A stretch of 8,252 nt of DNA from Candidatus Acidiferrales bacterium. Its GTDB lineage: Bacteria; Acidobacteriota; Terriglobia; Acidoferrales; UBA7541. The stretch lies in the NCBI GenBank assembly GCA_030043155.1, contig JASHYE010000077.1:1-8252 (forward strand). Reading direction: 5' to 3'. The notes under the pieces were generated by a model, which saw nothing but the letters and a program-made list of their open reading frames with translations, made no database searches and had not been told where the DNA came from. This document shows, piece after piece, positions 1-7,400 of the stretch (position 1 is the stretch's first letter; every line of letters begins with the position of its first letter). The translations under genes were made by a program, and so were the position numbers.

Positions 1-1
1 G

Positions 2-307
2 TTGGATGCGGAGTTTTTCGCCATTTACGTCAACACGGGCCGAGAGCAGCGCGAGGAAAACCGGAAATCTCTCGAGGGGACGCTGCAGTTTGCGGAGAGC
101 CTGGGAGCAACGATTGTGCGCCTGAAGGGAAGCAGCATCGCCGACGCCATTGCAGCGTTCGTACGCGATAAGCACATTACGCAGGTCATTTTTGGCCGCT
201 CCGCTGTGAAAGGCTGGAAGAAGTTTCTCTATCTCTCTCCCATGTATCGCTTTCTGCGTGAATCGCCGGAAGTTGACGTTCATGTGGTGACGCGCGAAAG
301 GGATTGA
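2..307 (+). CDS. KdpD-type sensor protein, C-terminal fragment (universal stress protein domain), 5' end outside window
   Basis: The reading frame is open from the first bases of the window and stops at TGA 305-307, so only the last ~101 residues are seen; the TTG at position 2 is probably not the true start. The visible part matches the universal-stress-protein domain that follows the KdpD ATP-binding sensor domain: 'FFAIYVNT' opens the fold, 'AESLGATIVRLKG' forms the middle strand, 'ITQVIFGRS' is the KdpD-like 'TQIVVGKS' motif, and 'FLRESPEVDVHVV' closes it. In full-length KdpD this domain precedes four membrane helices, a GAF domain and a histidine kinase that governs the potassium pump KdpFABC. 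Here the protein ends immediately after the stress domain and rsmE follows 43 bases later, so this is a short KdpD without kinase. Its role, perhaps K+ or c-di-AMP sensing, is inference. Other kdp genes would lie upstream, outside the window. Confidence 0.72.
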   Translation: MDAEFFAIYVNTGREQREENRKSLEGTLQFAESLGATIVRLKGSSIADAIAAFVRDKHITQVIFGRSAVKGWKKFLYLSPMYRFLRESPEVDVHVVTRERD

Positions 308-350
308 GATTGCAGCGAGCCGACGACTCCGCGCCGATGATTGGCTTCTG

Positions 351-1088
351 ATGCGCAGGCGATTCTTTGTAGATAAATTCGAGAGTGGCCGGGCCGAGCT
401 TCGCGGTGACGCAGCGCAGCATCTTGGACGCGTGCTTCGTGCTGAACCGGGACAGCTCTATGAACTGAGTGACGGTACGGAGGTTTGGCTCGCGCGTGTC
501 GATAAAATCCCTCGTGGCCGCGCAGGCGGCGCCATTGAATTCGCGCTGACTGAAAAAGTTCCTGCTGCGAATTCGCTGATAGAAATCAAGCTGCTGCTCT
601 CCATCGTGAAATTTGACCGCATGGAGTGGTGCCTGGAAAAAGCAACGGAGTTAGGTGTAAGCGAAATTGTGCTCCTAGCAGCAGCCCGAAGCGAAAAGGC
701 ACTCATTCAGGCCGCGGCAAAACGCTGCGAACGTTGGAAGAAAATATTGCTGGAATCCGCGCAGCAGTCGCGAAGGTTGCGTCCGCCAGCTCTGACTGCG
801 ACCGCAAGAGCAGACGCCGCATTCGGCGCGGCCAACGAGAATCTGAAAATCATTTTTTCGGAACGCGTTACCGCGCAGCCGATGGGTGAAATCGTTCAGA
901 GAGTATCCGGCCAAGAAGTTTGTATCGCGATTGGACCAGAAGGGGGCTGGACGGATGGGGAATTTTCGGATGCTGCGAAGAGCGGGTTTCAGGAAGCGTC
1001 TCTCGGCCGCGAAATCCTGCGCACAGAGACAGCGGTTATTGCGGCGCTGGTGGTTGTCCGCTATGCGTTGGAGAAGGCTGCGCCTTAA
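351..1088 (+). CDS. rsmE: 16S rRNA (uracil(1498)-N(3))-methyltransferase RsmE
   Basis: This SAM-dependent SPOUT-class enzyme methylates N3 of U1498 in 16S rRNA of the 30S subunit. Its 245 residues match the family length (about 243 in E. coli). The N-terminal PUA-like part begins 'MRRRFFV' and continues through 'HLGRVLRAEPGQ' (about residues 25-36). The middle holds 'KFDRMEWCLEKATELGV', the typical RsmE substrate/SAM-domain entry, and 'ILLESAQQSRR'. The SAM-binding trefoil knot is marked by 'GPEGGW' at residues 195-200 and 'LGREILRTETA' at 218-228, the two diagnostic RsmE motifs, both intact. The ATG at 351 is chosen because it gives the family's usual N-terminus; no clear Shine-Dalgarno sequence precedes it, which fits translation from a message shared with the upstream KdpD-like gene (43-base gap). 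The TAA at 1086-1088 overlaps the stop codon of the convergent gene. I am very sure of this identity. Confidence 0.95.
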   Translation: MRRRFFVDKFESGRAELRGDAAQHLGRVLRAEPGQLYELSDGTEVWLARVDKIPRGRAGGAIEFALTEKVPAANSLIEIKLLLSIVKFDRMEWCLEKATELGVSEIVLLAAARSEKALIQAAAKRCERWKKILLESAQQSRRLRPPALTATARADAAFGAANENLKIIFSERVTAQPMGEIVQRVSGQEVCIAIGPEGGWTDGEFSDAAKSGFQEASLGREILRTETAVIAALVVVRYALEKAAP

Positions 1089-1462
1089 TTGCCGGTGTCG
1101 CCAATCGCTTTGATTTTGCTGACGCGAATGAGCTTCCCCTGATCATCAAGCTCGCCCACGATCTCGACTTTTTCGCCCGCGTACTGCTTCAAATCCTTTT
1201 GCGGCGTGGACAACTTGTATGCAGTCTTTCCGTCGTGGTCGAGGAATAAATAGACACTGTCGCCCTGCTCGACGCACAGAATCGTGCACTGCCGGTTGCT
1301 AATGTTGCCTTTGATCCCGGCCATTTCGACGTGGGAGTGAGTGGCGGAGTGGGCGTCGGTTGCGCATTCGCTGTCCATTATTTGACCTTTGAAAACGCGC
1401 GGATTGGCTGAAGCGGCCAGCGCAATGACAAAAATAGCGCAGGGAAGGGCCAGCGATTTCAT
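1085..1462 (-). CDS. Small secreted protein of unknown function (acidobacterial DUF5818-like)
   Basis: This 125-residue protein has a clear Sec signal peptide: Lys2, a hydrophobic core at about residues 4-17, and a likely signal peptidase I site after 'ASA' (residue 19). The mature part starts near 'RVFKGQIMDSEC' and ends in a short beta-rich domain ('YLFLDHDGKTAYKLS', 'AGEKVEIVGELDDQGKL', 'IRVSKIKAI'), which suggests an OB-like fold. Three mature cysteines (C33, C59, C63) and histidines H38, H42 and H44 form a pattern 'MDSxCA...H...QCTxxCV'. I associate that pattern with an uncharacterised family of small exported acidobacterial proteins; the DUF number is from memory. The spacing could suit a disulfide or a metal site, but no function is known. 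The start is supported by AAGGAG at 1472-1477, nine bases before the ATG. The gene lies downstream of the NuoF-like gene on the same strand, and its stop overlaps rsmE's by four bases. Confidence 0.8.
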   Translation of the reverse strand: MKSLALPCAIFVIALAASANPRVFKGQIMDSECATDAHSATHSHVEMAGIKGNISNRQCTILCVEQGDSVYLFLDHDGKTAYKLSTPQKDLKQYAGEKVEIVGELDDQGKLIRVSKIKAIGDTGN

Positions 1463-1542
1463 TTTCAGGTGCTCCTTAGCTTATTGGATTGGGCCTAAAG
1501 CGCTGGTATTAGGATGCTCGCCTGCATGTGGCGATGCGACGA

Positions 1543-1571
1543 AATTATTGCGAGAGTTTACTAGCAGGCAA
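1543..1571 (-). promoter_or_regulatory. Candidate sigma-70-type promoter for the secreted protein gene
   Basis: On the minus strand TTGCCT (1566-1571) is separated by 17 bases from ATAATT (1543-1548), a fair match to the -35 and -10 consensus. Transcription would begin near 1536 and leave a leader of about 75 bases before the ATG at 1462. This would let the secreted protein gene be expressed independently of the NuoF-like gene, whose stop is at 1603. The call rests on motif matching alone. Confidence 0.3.
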
Positions 1572-1602
1572 CCTCGCTGCGGGCAGAAAACGGCAGAAAG
1601 CT

Positions 1603-2961
1603 TTAAGGGGTTAGTCGTCCGTGGGTGTAGTGGAATTCGTGCTTGGCTTCGTCGTAGTCGTGCATTTTGGGCAGAATAGGGACGCGGCAATTTTGGCAGC
1701 CGCGACGGTAATGCGCGACAAATTCGGATTCGAACGTGCGCACGATACTGGGAATGATCAACGAGTGCTCGGTGGGAAGGAAACAGCGATTTCCACGCGG
1801 CGCATTCGTCGAGGAGTGGAGGATCGCCTCCAGGTCAATTTCGTCACCCGTACCATTGATCAGATTCTCCAAACGGTGTGTGGCTTCGTAAGTTCCTTCT
1901 TTGCAGGAGCGGCACTGGCCGCACGATTCGATCCAGAGGAATTTCGAAAAACAGTGGGCGACCTGGACCATGCAATTAGAATCGTCATAAACCATGAATC
2001 CGGCGGACCCAAGACCCGAACCGGCGTTGCGCATGGAGCCGAAGTCGAGGGGCGTGTCGATAGCGTCGGGATAGAGCCCGGCGCTGGCGACACCGGAAAA
2101 AATCGCCTTGAGCTTACGTCCGGGTTTCAATCCGCCGCCCCATTTCTCGATAAGCTCGCGCATGGTTGTGCCCATGGGCAATTCGTACAACCCCTCGCGC
2201 TGGACGTCGCCGGAAAGCGTAAAAATCGTGTGGCCTGGCGTGTCCGCAGTGCCCATCGAGCGAAACCAATCGCCTCCATTGCGAACAATGTGCGTGACAC
2301 TGGACATGGTTTCGCAATTATTTACAAGCGTAGGATTTGTTCGTCCAGGGATGCAGGAAGGATAGCCGGCAAAAAGGCCGAGCACGTAGGGCGGATAATC
2401 CATTTCGCGGGGCATGGCTTCGCGCCCTTCAATAACCTCCAGCATGGCTTTCTCTTCGCCGAGCAGATAATCCTCAGGGCCATACACGAATTCGATGGGA
2501 ATTTCGCCAAGTGCATTGCGCGCGGCCATTTCCTTGTGAGCCTGCGCGGTGCGAGCAATGGCCTCATCGAATGTGTGCTTCATGGCGATGAAGCCCTTTT
2601 GCGCTTTCATCACGTATGCAGCGATAGCCACGCCTTCCAGAAGCTGATAGGGATTACGACGCATCAACATACGATCTTTGAAGGTGCCCGGCTCGCCCTC
2701 GGTGGCATTGCAAGCGACGTACTTTGTAGCGCACGGATCGCTAAAAATACTGGTCCACTTGATCGCCACAGGAAACCCTGCGCCGCCGCGGCCGCGTAAG
2801 CCGGATTTTTTTATTTCAGCGATAATCGCTTCGCGTGGCATGGAATAAGCTTTCTTGAGAGCCTGAAGACCTCCGATCGCCACGTATTCATCGAGGGACT
2901 GAAGCGATCTCTCTGGCAGAAGGTAAGGCTTGCCGTTTCGCGAAGCCTGGCTGGTTTCCAT
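1603..2961 (-). CDS. NuoF-like NADH dehydrogenase flavoprotein (NADH/FMN/[4Fe-4S] subunit), orphan paralogue
   Basis: The 452-residue protein belongs to the family of complex I 51-kDa subunit NuoF, which oxidises NADH through FMN and passes electrons to a [4Fe-4S] centre; related subunits occur in formate dehydrogenases and hydrogenases. Visible motifs are the glycine-rich 'GLRGRGGAGFP' (54-64), 'CNATEGEPGTFKDR' (84-97), 'YLLGEEKAM' (165-173), 'NPTLVNNCET' (209-218), an SLBB-like region (about 245-325), and cluster ligands 'ESCGQCRSCKEG' (C347, C350, C353) with C393. All four canonical cluster cysteines are present. Two things are odd. The usual 'CNADExEPG' reads 'CNATEGEPG', so the Asp normally near FMN is Thr87. 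The C-terminus also carries an additional C422-x2-C425 followed by histidines 434, 441, 444 and 447. The start ATG has AGGAG 11 bases upstream (2973-2977). No nuoE, nuoG or other complex I gene adjoins it, so it is probably not the core NuoF. Redox role is likely; partner unknown. Confidence 0.88.
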   Translation of the reverse strand: METSQASRNGKPYLLPERSLQSLDEYVAIGGLQALKKAYSMPREAIIAEIKKSGLRGRGGAGFPVAIKWTSIFSDPCATKYVACNATEGEPGTFKDRMLMRRNPYQLLEGVAIAAYVMKAQKGFIAMKHTFDEAIARTAQAHKEMAARNALGEIPIEFVYGPEDYLLGEEKAMLEVIEGREAMPREMDYPPYVLGLFAGYPSCIPGRTNPTLVNNCETMSSVTHIVRNGGDWFRSMGTADTPGHTIFTLSGDVQREGLYELPMGTTMRELIEKWGGGLKPGRKLKAIFSGVASAGLYPDAIDTPLDFGSMRNAGSGLGSAGFMVYDDSNCMVQVAHCFSKFLWIESCGQCRSCKEGTYEATHRLENLINGTGDEIDLEAILHSSTNAPRGNRCFLPTEHSLIIPSIVRTFESEFVAHYRRGCQNCRVPILPKMHDYDEAKHEFHYTHGRLTP

Positions 2962-3014
2962 CCGCTTTCTTTCTCCTGTAGGATGTTAGGAATGAATCGG
3001 TTCTGCAATCGCGC

Positions 3015-3025
3015 GAACGACGTTC
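3015..3025. repeat. Short perfect inverted repeat GAACG-A-CGTTC
   Basis: An 11-base palindrome with one central base lies about 54 bases upstream of the NuoF-like start codon, where it could overlap that gene's promoter or leader. Its half-site GAACG recurs in the other inverted repeat of the same intergenic region, which makes a regulator-binding site plausible. Its function is inferred only; a palindrome this short can occur by chance. Confidence 0.35.
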
Positions 3026-3090
3026 ACGAAATGCAAACGCACGACCGCAAACCCGAATCGTAGCACAGACGCGCGAAGGCGGCGAGCGGC

Positions 3091-3109
3091 GAACGCAAAA
3101 AAAGCGTTC
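3091..3109. repeat. Inverted repeat GAACGC-A7-GCGTTC
   Basis: Perfect six-base arms flank a run of seven A residues. As RNA it would make a small hairpin with an all-A or all-U loop; as DNA it looks like an operator with a bent A-tract centre. There is no U-run after the stem on either strand, so it does not look like a Rho-independent terminator. It sits 130 bases from the NuoF-like start and 218 bases from the adaptor start. Confidence 0.4.
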
Positions 3110-3326
3110 TACGCTGCAACGAGATGGCCGGAGCGAACGTCAGATAAACATTGGAGCAAAGCAGTTTACCGGTCATAGCCTAGAGCGGCCGGCGGAGGAG
3201 TCCTGCAAGTTTCTGGCAGTATCCCCGAAAAAGAGAAACGATGGGCTGCGGGTTTGTGGGCGTCAAGAGTGCAGGAAATATCGCGAGAAAGAGCAAAGAA
3301 GGAGCCAAAACCAGGTCAATCGAAAA

Positions 3327-4430
3327 ATGAGCCGATTCTCGATATGGATGATGGTCGGATTTTCGCTAACGCTTTTGGGTTTGGCGGGCTGCACCGAGCA
3401 CGCCGCACCACCGCCGGATATTCCAGTGGTTCCTGTGATGGTGGCCAAGGTTGAACAGAAATCGATGCCGGTCCAACTGAACGCAATTGGTACCGGCCAG
3501 GCATACTCCACGGTTTCGATCGAGTCCCAAGTGGCGGGAATCGTGAGCGCCGTGCATTACGCCCAGGGTCAGTTCGTAAAAAAAGGAGACCTGCTGGTGA
3601 GCCTGGACGACCGGCCTTTTCAGGCGGCGCTGCAGCTTGCGCAGGCGAATTTAGCGAAAGACAAAGCGAGCCTGGCCCTGGCGGAAGTGGAAGCAGAGCG
3701 ATATCAGAAGCTCTATCAATCAGGCGTAGTGCCGAAAGAACAGTTGGATGAAGATCTTGCGACAGCAGCGGCCGACAAAGCGGCGGTGGAAGCGGACCAA
3801 GCATCGGTGGAAACGGCAAAGCTGAATGTCTCGTTTTGTTCGATTTATGCGCCAATCAGCGGCCGGGTCGGCAGCCAGCTCGTTTATCCGGGGACGGTGG
3901 TGCAGGCGGACAATGTTCCGGTGCTGGTAGTGATCAACCAGATTTCACCGCTATACATCAATTTTTCAGTGCCGCAGCAATACTTGAGCGAAATCAAGAA
4001 ATATATGGCAAGAGAAAGGCTTCCTATCCAAGCCGTTCCGTCGGATAACTCAGCGCCCGAGAAGGGCTATCTGACTTTCGTGAACAATACGGTGGACGCG
4101 ACGACGGGTACGATCCAACTGAACGGCACATTTGCAAATTCGGATTTACGATTGTGGCCCGGGGAATTTGTGAATGTGACGTTGCAGCTCTCGGAACAGG
4201 CGGATGCGATCATAGTGCCGTTCCAGGCGGTGATGACGGGACAGAATGGCGATTATCTCTTCGTGGTCAACCCGGACATGACTGTGGCCGTGCGAGCCGT
4301 GAAGGTGGGGCGCACGCTGGACGGTTTTTCCGTGATTACGGAAGGTGTCAAGCCAGGAGAAACAGTGGTTACCGACGGTCAAGTGAGGCTGATTGCGGGC
4401 ACAAAAGTGAGGATCGTTACAAGTTTGTAG
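3327..4430 (+). CDS. RND efflux pump periplasmic adaptor (membrane fusion protein), lipoprotein
   Basis: The 367-residue protein is a HlyD/MdtA/AcrA-type adaptor that links an inner-membrane RND transporter to an outer-membrane channel. It begins with a lipoprotein signal peptide: Arg3, a hydrophobic core (about 5-20) and lipobox 'LAGC', with the lipidated Cys at residue 22, so the mature protein is membrane anchored in the periplasm. The biotinyl-lipoyl-like half motif 'SQVAGIVSAVHYAQGQFVKKGDLL' spans about 67-90. An alpha-helical hairpin rich in Ala, Glu and Lys covers about 95-167. The second lipoyl half 'APISGRVG' is at 175-182. Beta-barrel and membrane-proximal domains follow ('VDATTGTIQLNGTFAN' about 256-271, 'LWPGEFVNVTL' 276-286). 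The ATG at 3327 is preferred because it gives a complete lipoprotein signal. The transporter gene starts 15 bases after the stop, so the two are co-transcribed. The substrate cannot be deduced; MdtA is the nearest named comparison. Confidence 0.92.
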   Translation: MSRFSIWMMVGFSLTLLGLAGCTEHAAPPPDIPVVPVMVAKVEQKSMPVQLNAIGTGQAYSTVSIESQVAGIVSAVHYAQGQFVKKGDLLVSLDDRPFQAALQLAQANLAKDKASLALAEVEAERYQKLYQSGVVPKEQLDEDLATAAADKAAVEADQASVETAKLNVSFCSIYAPISGRVGSQLVYPGTVVQADNVPVLVVINQISPLYINFSVPQQYLSEIKKYMARERLPIQAVPSDNSAPEKGYLTFVNNTVDATTGTIQLNGTFANSDLRLWPGEFVNVTLQLSEQADAIIVPFQAVMTGQNGDYLFVVNPDMTVAVRAVKVGRTLDGFSVITEGVKPGETVVTDGQVRLIAGTKVRIVTSL

Positions 4431-4445
4431 AAGAACGGGGAAACG

Positions 4446-7400
4446 ATGCAAATCGCAGAAACTTTCATTAAACGTCCGATAATGACATGCCTGGTGATGG
4501 CGGCGGTGCTGATTTTTGGCATCGTCGCGTATCGCGACCTGGCGGTCAGCGATTTGCCAAACGTTGACTTCCCGTCGATTACGGTTTCGGCGACGCTTGC
4601 TGGCGCGAGTCCCGAGACGATGGCGTCTTCCATCGCTACGCCGCTCGAGAAGCAGTTCACGACGATACCCGGCCTGGATTCGATGAACTCAACCAGCACG
4701 CTGGGAACGACTTCGATTACTCTGCAATTCGACCTCAGCCGCAACATTGACGGCGCCGCCGAGGACGTGCAAGCCGCAATTACTGCGGCGGCGAACCAGT
4801 TGCCGCCGAACATGCCGACGCCGCCGACGTTCCGCAAAGTGAATCCCGCCGATCAGCCGATTTTGGATCTGGCAGCAACTTCAGCGACGCTGCCGCTTTC
4901 CGAAGTGGACCAATATGCGGAGACGTTGCTCGGCGAGCAAATCTCAATGGTCAGCGGAGTAGCGCAAGTTTCGGTTTACGGTTCGACGCCGTACGCGGTG
5001 CGGATTCAGCTTGATCCCAAGGCGATGGCCAGCGAGCAGATCGGCATTGACCAGGTCGACCAGGCGGTTCAAAACGCGAACATCAATATGCCAACCGGAA
5101 CGCTTTATGGGGCGCACAAGGCGTTCACGGTGCAGGCCAACGGGCAAATGATGAGCGCCGCTCCCTATGGGCAGATCATCGTGGCCTATCGGAATGGTGC
5201 GCCCGTGAGATTAGACCAAATCGGGCACGTCTACGACAGCATTCAGGACACGAAGCTGGCGAACTGGATCAACGGCGTTCGAGGAGTAATCCTGGCGATC
5301 CAAAAGCAGCCGGGGACGAACACGATTGAAATCGCCAACAACATCAAGAAGCTGCTACCGGGCTTCCGAGCGATCATGCCGCCGGCGATGCATCTGGCGA
5401 TCGAGTACGACCGGTCGATTTCGATCAACGATTCGGTAAATGATGTGAAGTTCAGCCTGGTCCTGGCGATTGTTCTGGTCGTGCTGGTGATTTTCCTGTT
5501 CCTGCGAAACGCTTCCGCGACGGTGATTCCGAGCCTGGCGCTGCCGATGTCGATCATCGGGACGTTCGCAGTGATGTATGCGCTGGGCTACACGCTGGAC
5601 AACTTATCGCTGCTGGCGCTGACGCTATCGGTGGGCTTCGTCGTCGACGACGCTATCGTCATGCTTGAAAACATCGTCCGGCACATGGAGAACGGTGCAG
5701 GGGTGATGGAAGCGTCGCTGGAAGGCTCGCGCGAGATCGGCTTCACCATCGTGTCGATGACGCTTTCGCTGGCCGCGGTATTCCTGCCCGTGTTTTTCAT
5801 GGCCGGAATTTTGGGCCGCTTGCTGCACGAATTCGCGGTGGTGATTATTTCGGCGATTCTGGTTTCCGGTGCCGTGTCGCTGACCATGACCCCGATGCTT
5901 TGCAGCCGGTTCCTGAAGCCGCATGCAGGCGAGCAGGAGCATGGGTGGACGTATAACAAGCTGGAGCGGATGTTCGACAGCTCGCTCGGCGCATACGAGA
6001 AGACGCTGCGATTTTCGATGCGGCATCGTGTGGCCGTGATGGTGCTGGGCGTGATCCTTCTGTTTGCGACCGCGTGGCAGTTTTACGTGATTCCCAAGGG
6101 TTTTTTGCCGGCAGAGGACATAGATGAAGTCGTGGGATTTGACGAGGCGCTGCAAGGAATATCATTTGACGCGATGGCAGCGCATCAGAAAGCGGTGAAC
6201 CAGGTTGTGCTGGACGATCCGAATACGCTGGAATTTTTCTCGGCGATACAGGACACAGGCAGCACCTCGGGACTGAACATCGGGCGCTTTTACGATCATT
6301 TGAAGAGCCGTCCCAACCGGCCATGGACGCGGAGCGCGGCGTGGGAAAAGTTGAATGAGAAGTACGGCCGTGTGGCGGCGCTGGGCTGGCTGGTTAGACA
6401 GATTCGGCCAATCTATGAACACCACATGACTATCGACGACATCATTCGGGAGATGGAGCCGAAGCTAAATACCATTCCCGGACTGCGCGTGTATCTGCAA
6501 AATCCGCCTTCGATACGGATTGGCGGGCAACTGACGAAGAGTCTTTACCAATACACGCTGGTAAGCCCAGACACGCAGCAGCTCTACAAGTACGCGCAGT
6601 TGATGGCCGACAAGATGAAAAAGCTGCCGCAACTGATCGACGTGACAACAGATTTGCAGATTGCGAGCCCACAGGCGAATATTAATATCGATCGGGACAA
6701 GGCACTGGAGCTTGGCGTGAGTCCGGAGCAGGTCGAGGACGCTCTGGACACGGCGTACAGCCAGCGATGGATTTCGACGATCTATGCGCCCACGAATGAG
6801 TATTGGGTGATCATGGAGCTCGAACCGCAGTATCAGGAAGATCCGCAGATGCTGTCGTATCTCTATATTCGGTCTACGACCGGGCAACTGGTGCCGCTGA
6901 GCGCGGTTTCGAGTCTGAGTTCGAGCCTGGGGCCCTTGACGGTGAATCACCTGGGGCAGTTGCCGTCGGTGACGGTTTCGTTTGACCTGGCGCCGGGGAT
7001 TTCGTTGGGACAGGCGGTGGACCAAATTCAAAAGGTCGCATCGGACACGTTGCCGCTCACAGTAAATGCGAGCTTTCAGGGCACGGCGCAGGCGTTCCAA
7101 CAGTCGTTAAGCGGCCTGGGAATGCTGCTGGCCATGGCAATCCTGATTATCTATATCGTGCTGGGAATTTTGTATGAAAGCTTTATTCATCCGATCACGA
7201 TTTTGTCGGGATTGCCGGCGGCGGCGTTCGGCGCGCTGGGCACGCTGATGCTGTTCCATATGCAACTGGACCTGTTCGGGTTTGTTGGCATCATCATGCT
7301 GATCGGCATTGTGAAGAAAAACGCCATCATGATGGTGGACTTTGCGATTGAGTTGGAGAGAGCGGGCCATATCACTCCGGCAGAAGCAGCGGTACAGGGC

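Larger units (their letters stand above)
2962..3326. other. Divergent intergenic region between NuoF-like gene and efflux operon
   Basis: This 365-base stretch separates two divergently transcribed genes and must hold both promoters. I see no credible gene in it; an open frame entering from 3254 is a shadow of the adaptor gene start. It contains two short inverted repeats (3015-3025 and 3091-3109) and three copies of GCGAACG at 3013-3019, 3089-3095 and 3133-3139. I could not find a -35/-10 pair strong enough to call for either direction. On the plus strand AAGGAG at 3299-3304 lies 22 bases before the adaptor ATG, too far for a normal ribosome-binding site, while AGG at 3313-3315 is at a usable distance. 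Confidence 0.6.

Noticed and set aside
1494..1513. Inverted repeat CCTAA-N10-TTAGG upstream of the secreted protein gene
   Set aside because: Five-base arms with a ten-base loop are too weak to separate from chance, and no repeat of the motif was seen elsewhere.
1621..2799. A 392-codon open frame on the plus strand opposite the NuoF-like gene
   Set aside because: It is fully antisense to a gene with intact family motifs; its translation is low in complexity, rich in Arg, His and Ala, and resembles no protein family. Long antisense frames are common in GC-rich codon use.
3015..3025. LexA/SOS box
   Set aside because: GAAC and GTTC arms are present but separated by three bases; the Gram-positive type SOS box has four. 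No SOS gene adjoins.
3091..3109. Rho-independent terminator
   Set aside because: The stem is only six base pairs and the A/T run is in the loop, not after the stem; it lies upstream of both divergent genes.
3254..3454. A 66-codon plus-strand frame overlapping the start of the adaptor gene
   Set aside because: It overlaps the lipoprotein signal peptide region in another frame and has no ribosome-binding site or family resemblance.
5625..7100. Several long minus-strand frames inside the RND transporter gene
   Set aside because: They are shadows of the transporter reading frame, rich in Arg, His and Gln, with no recognisable domains.
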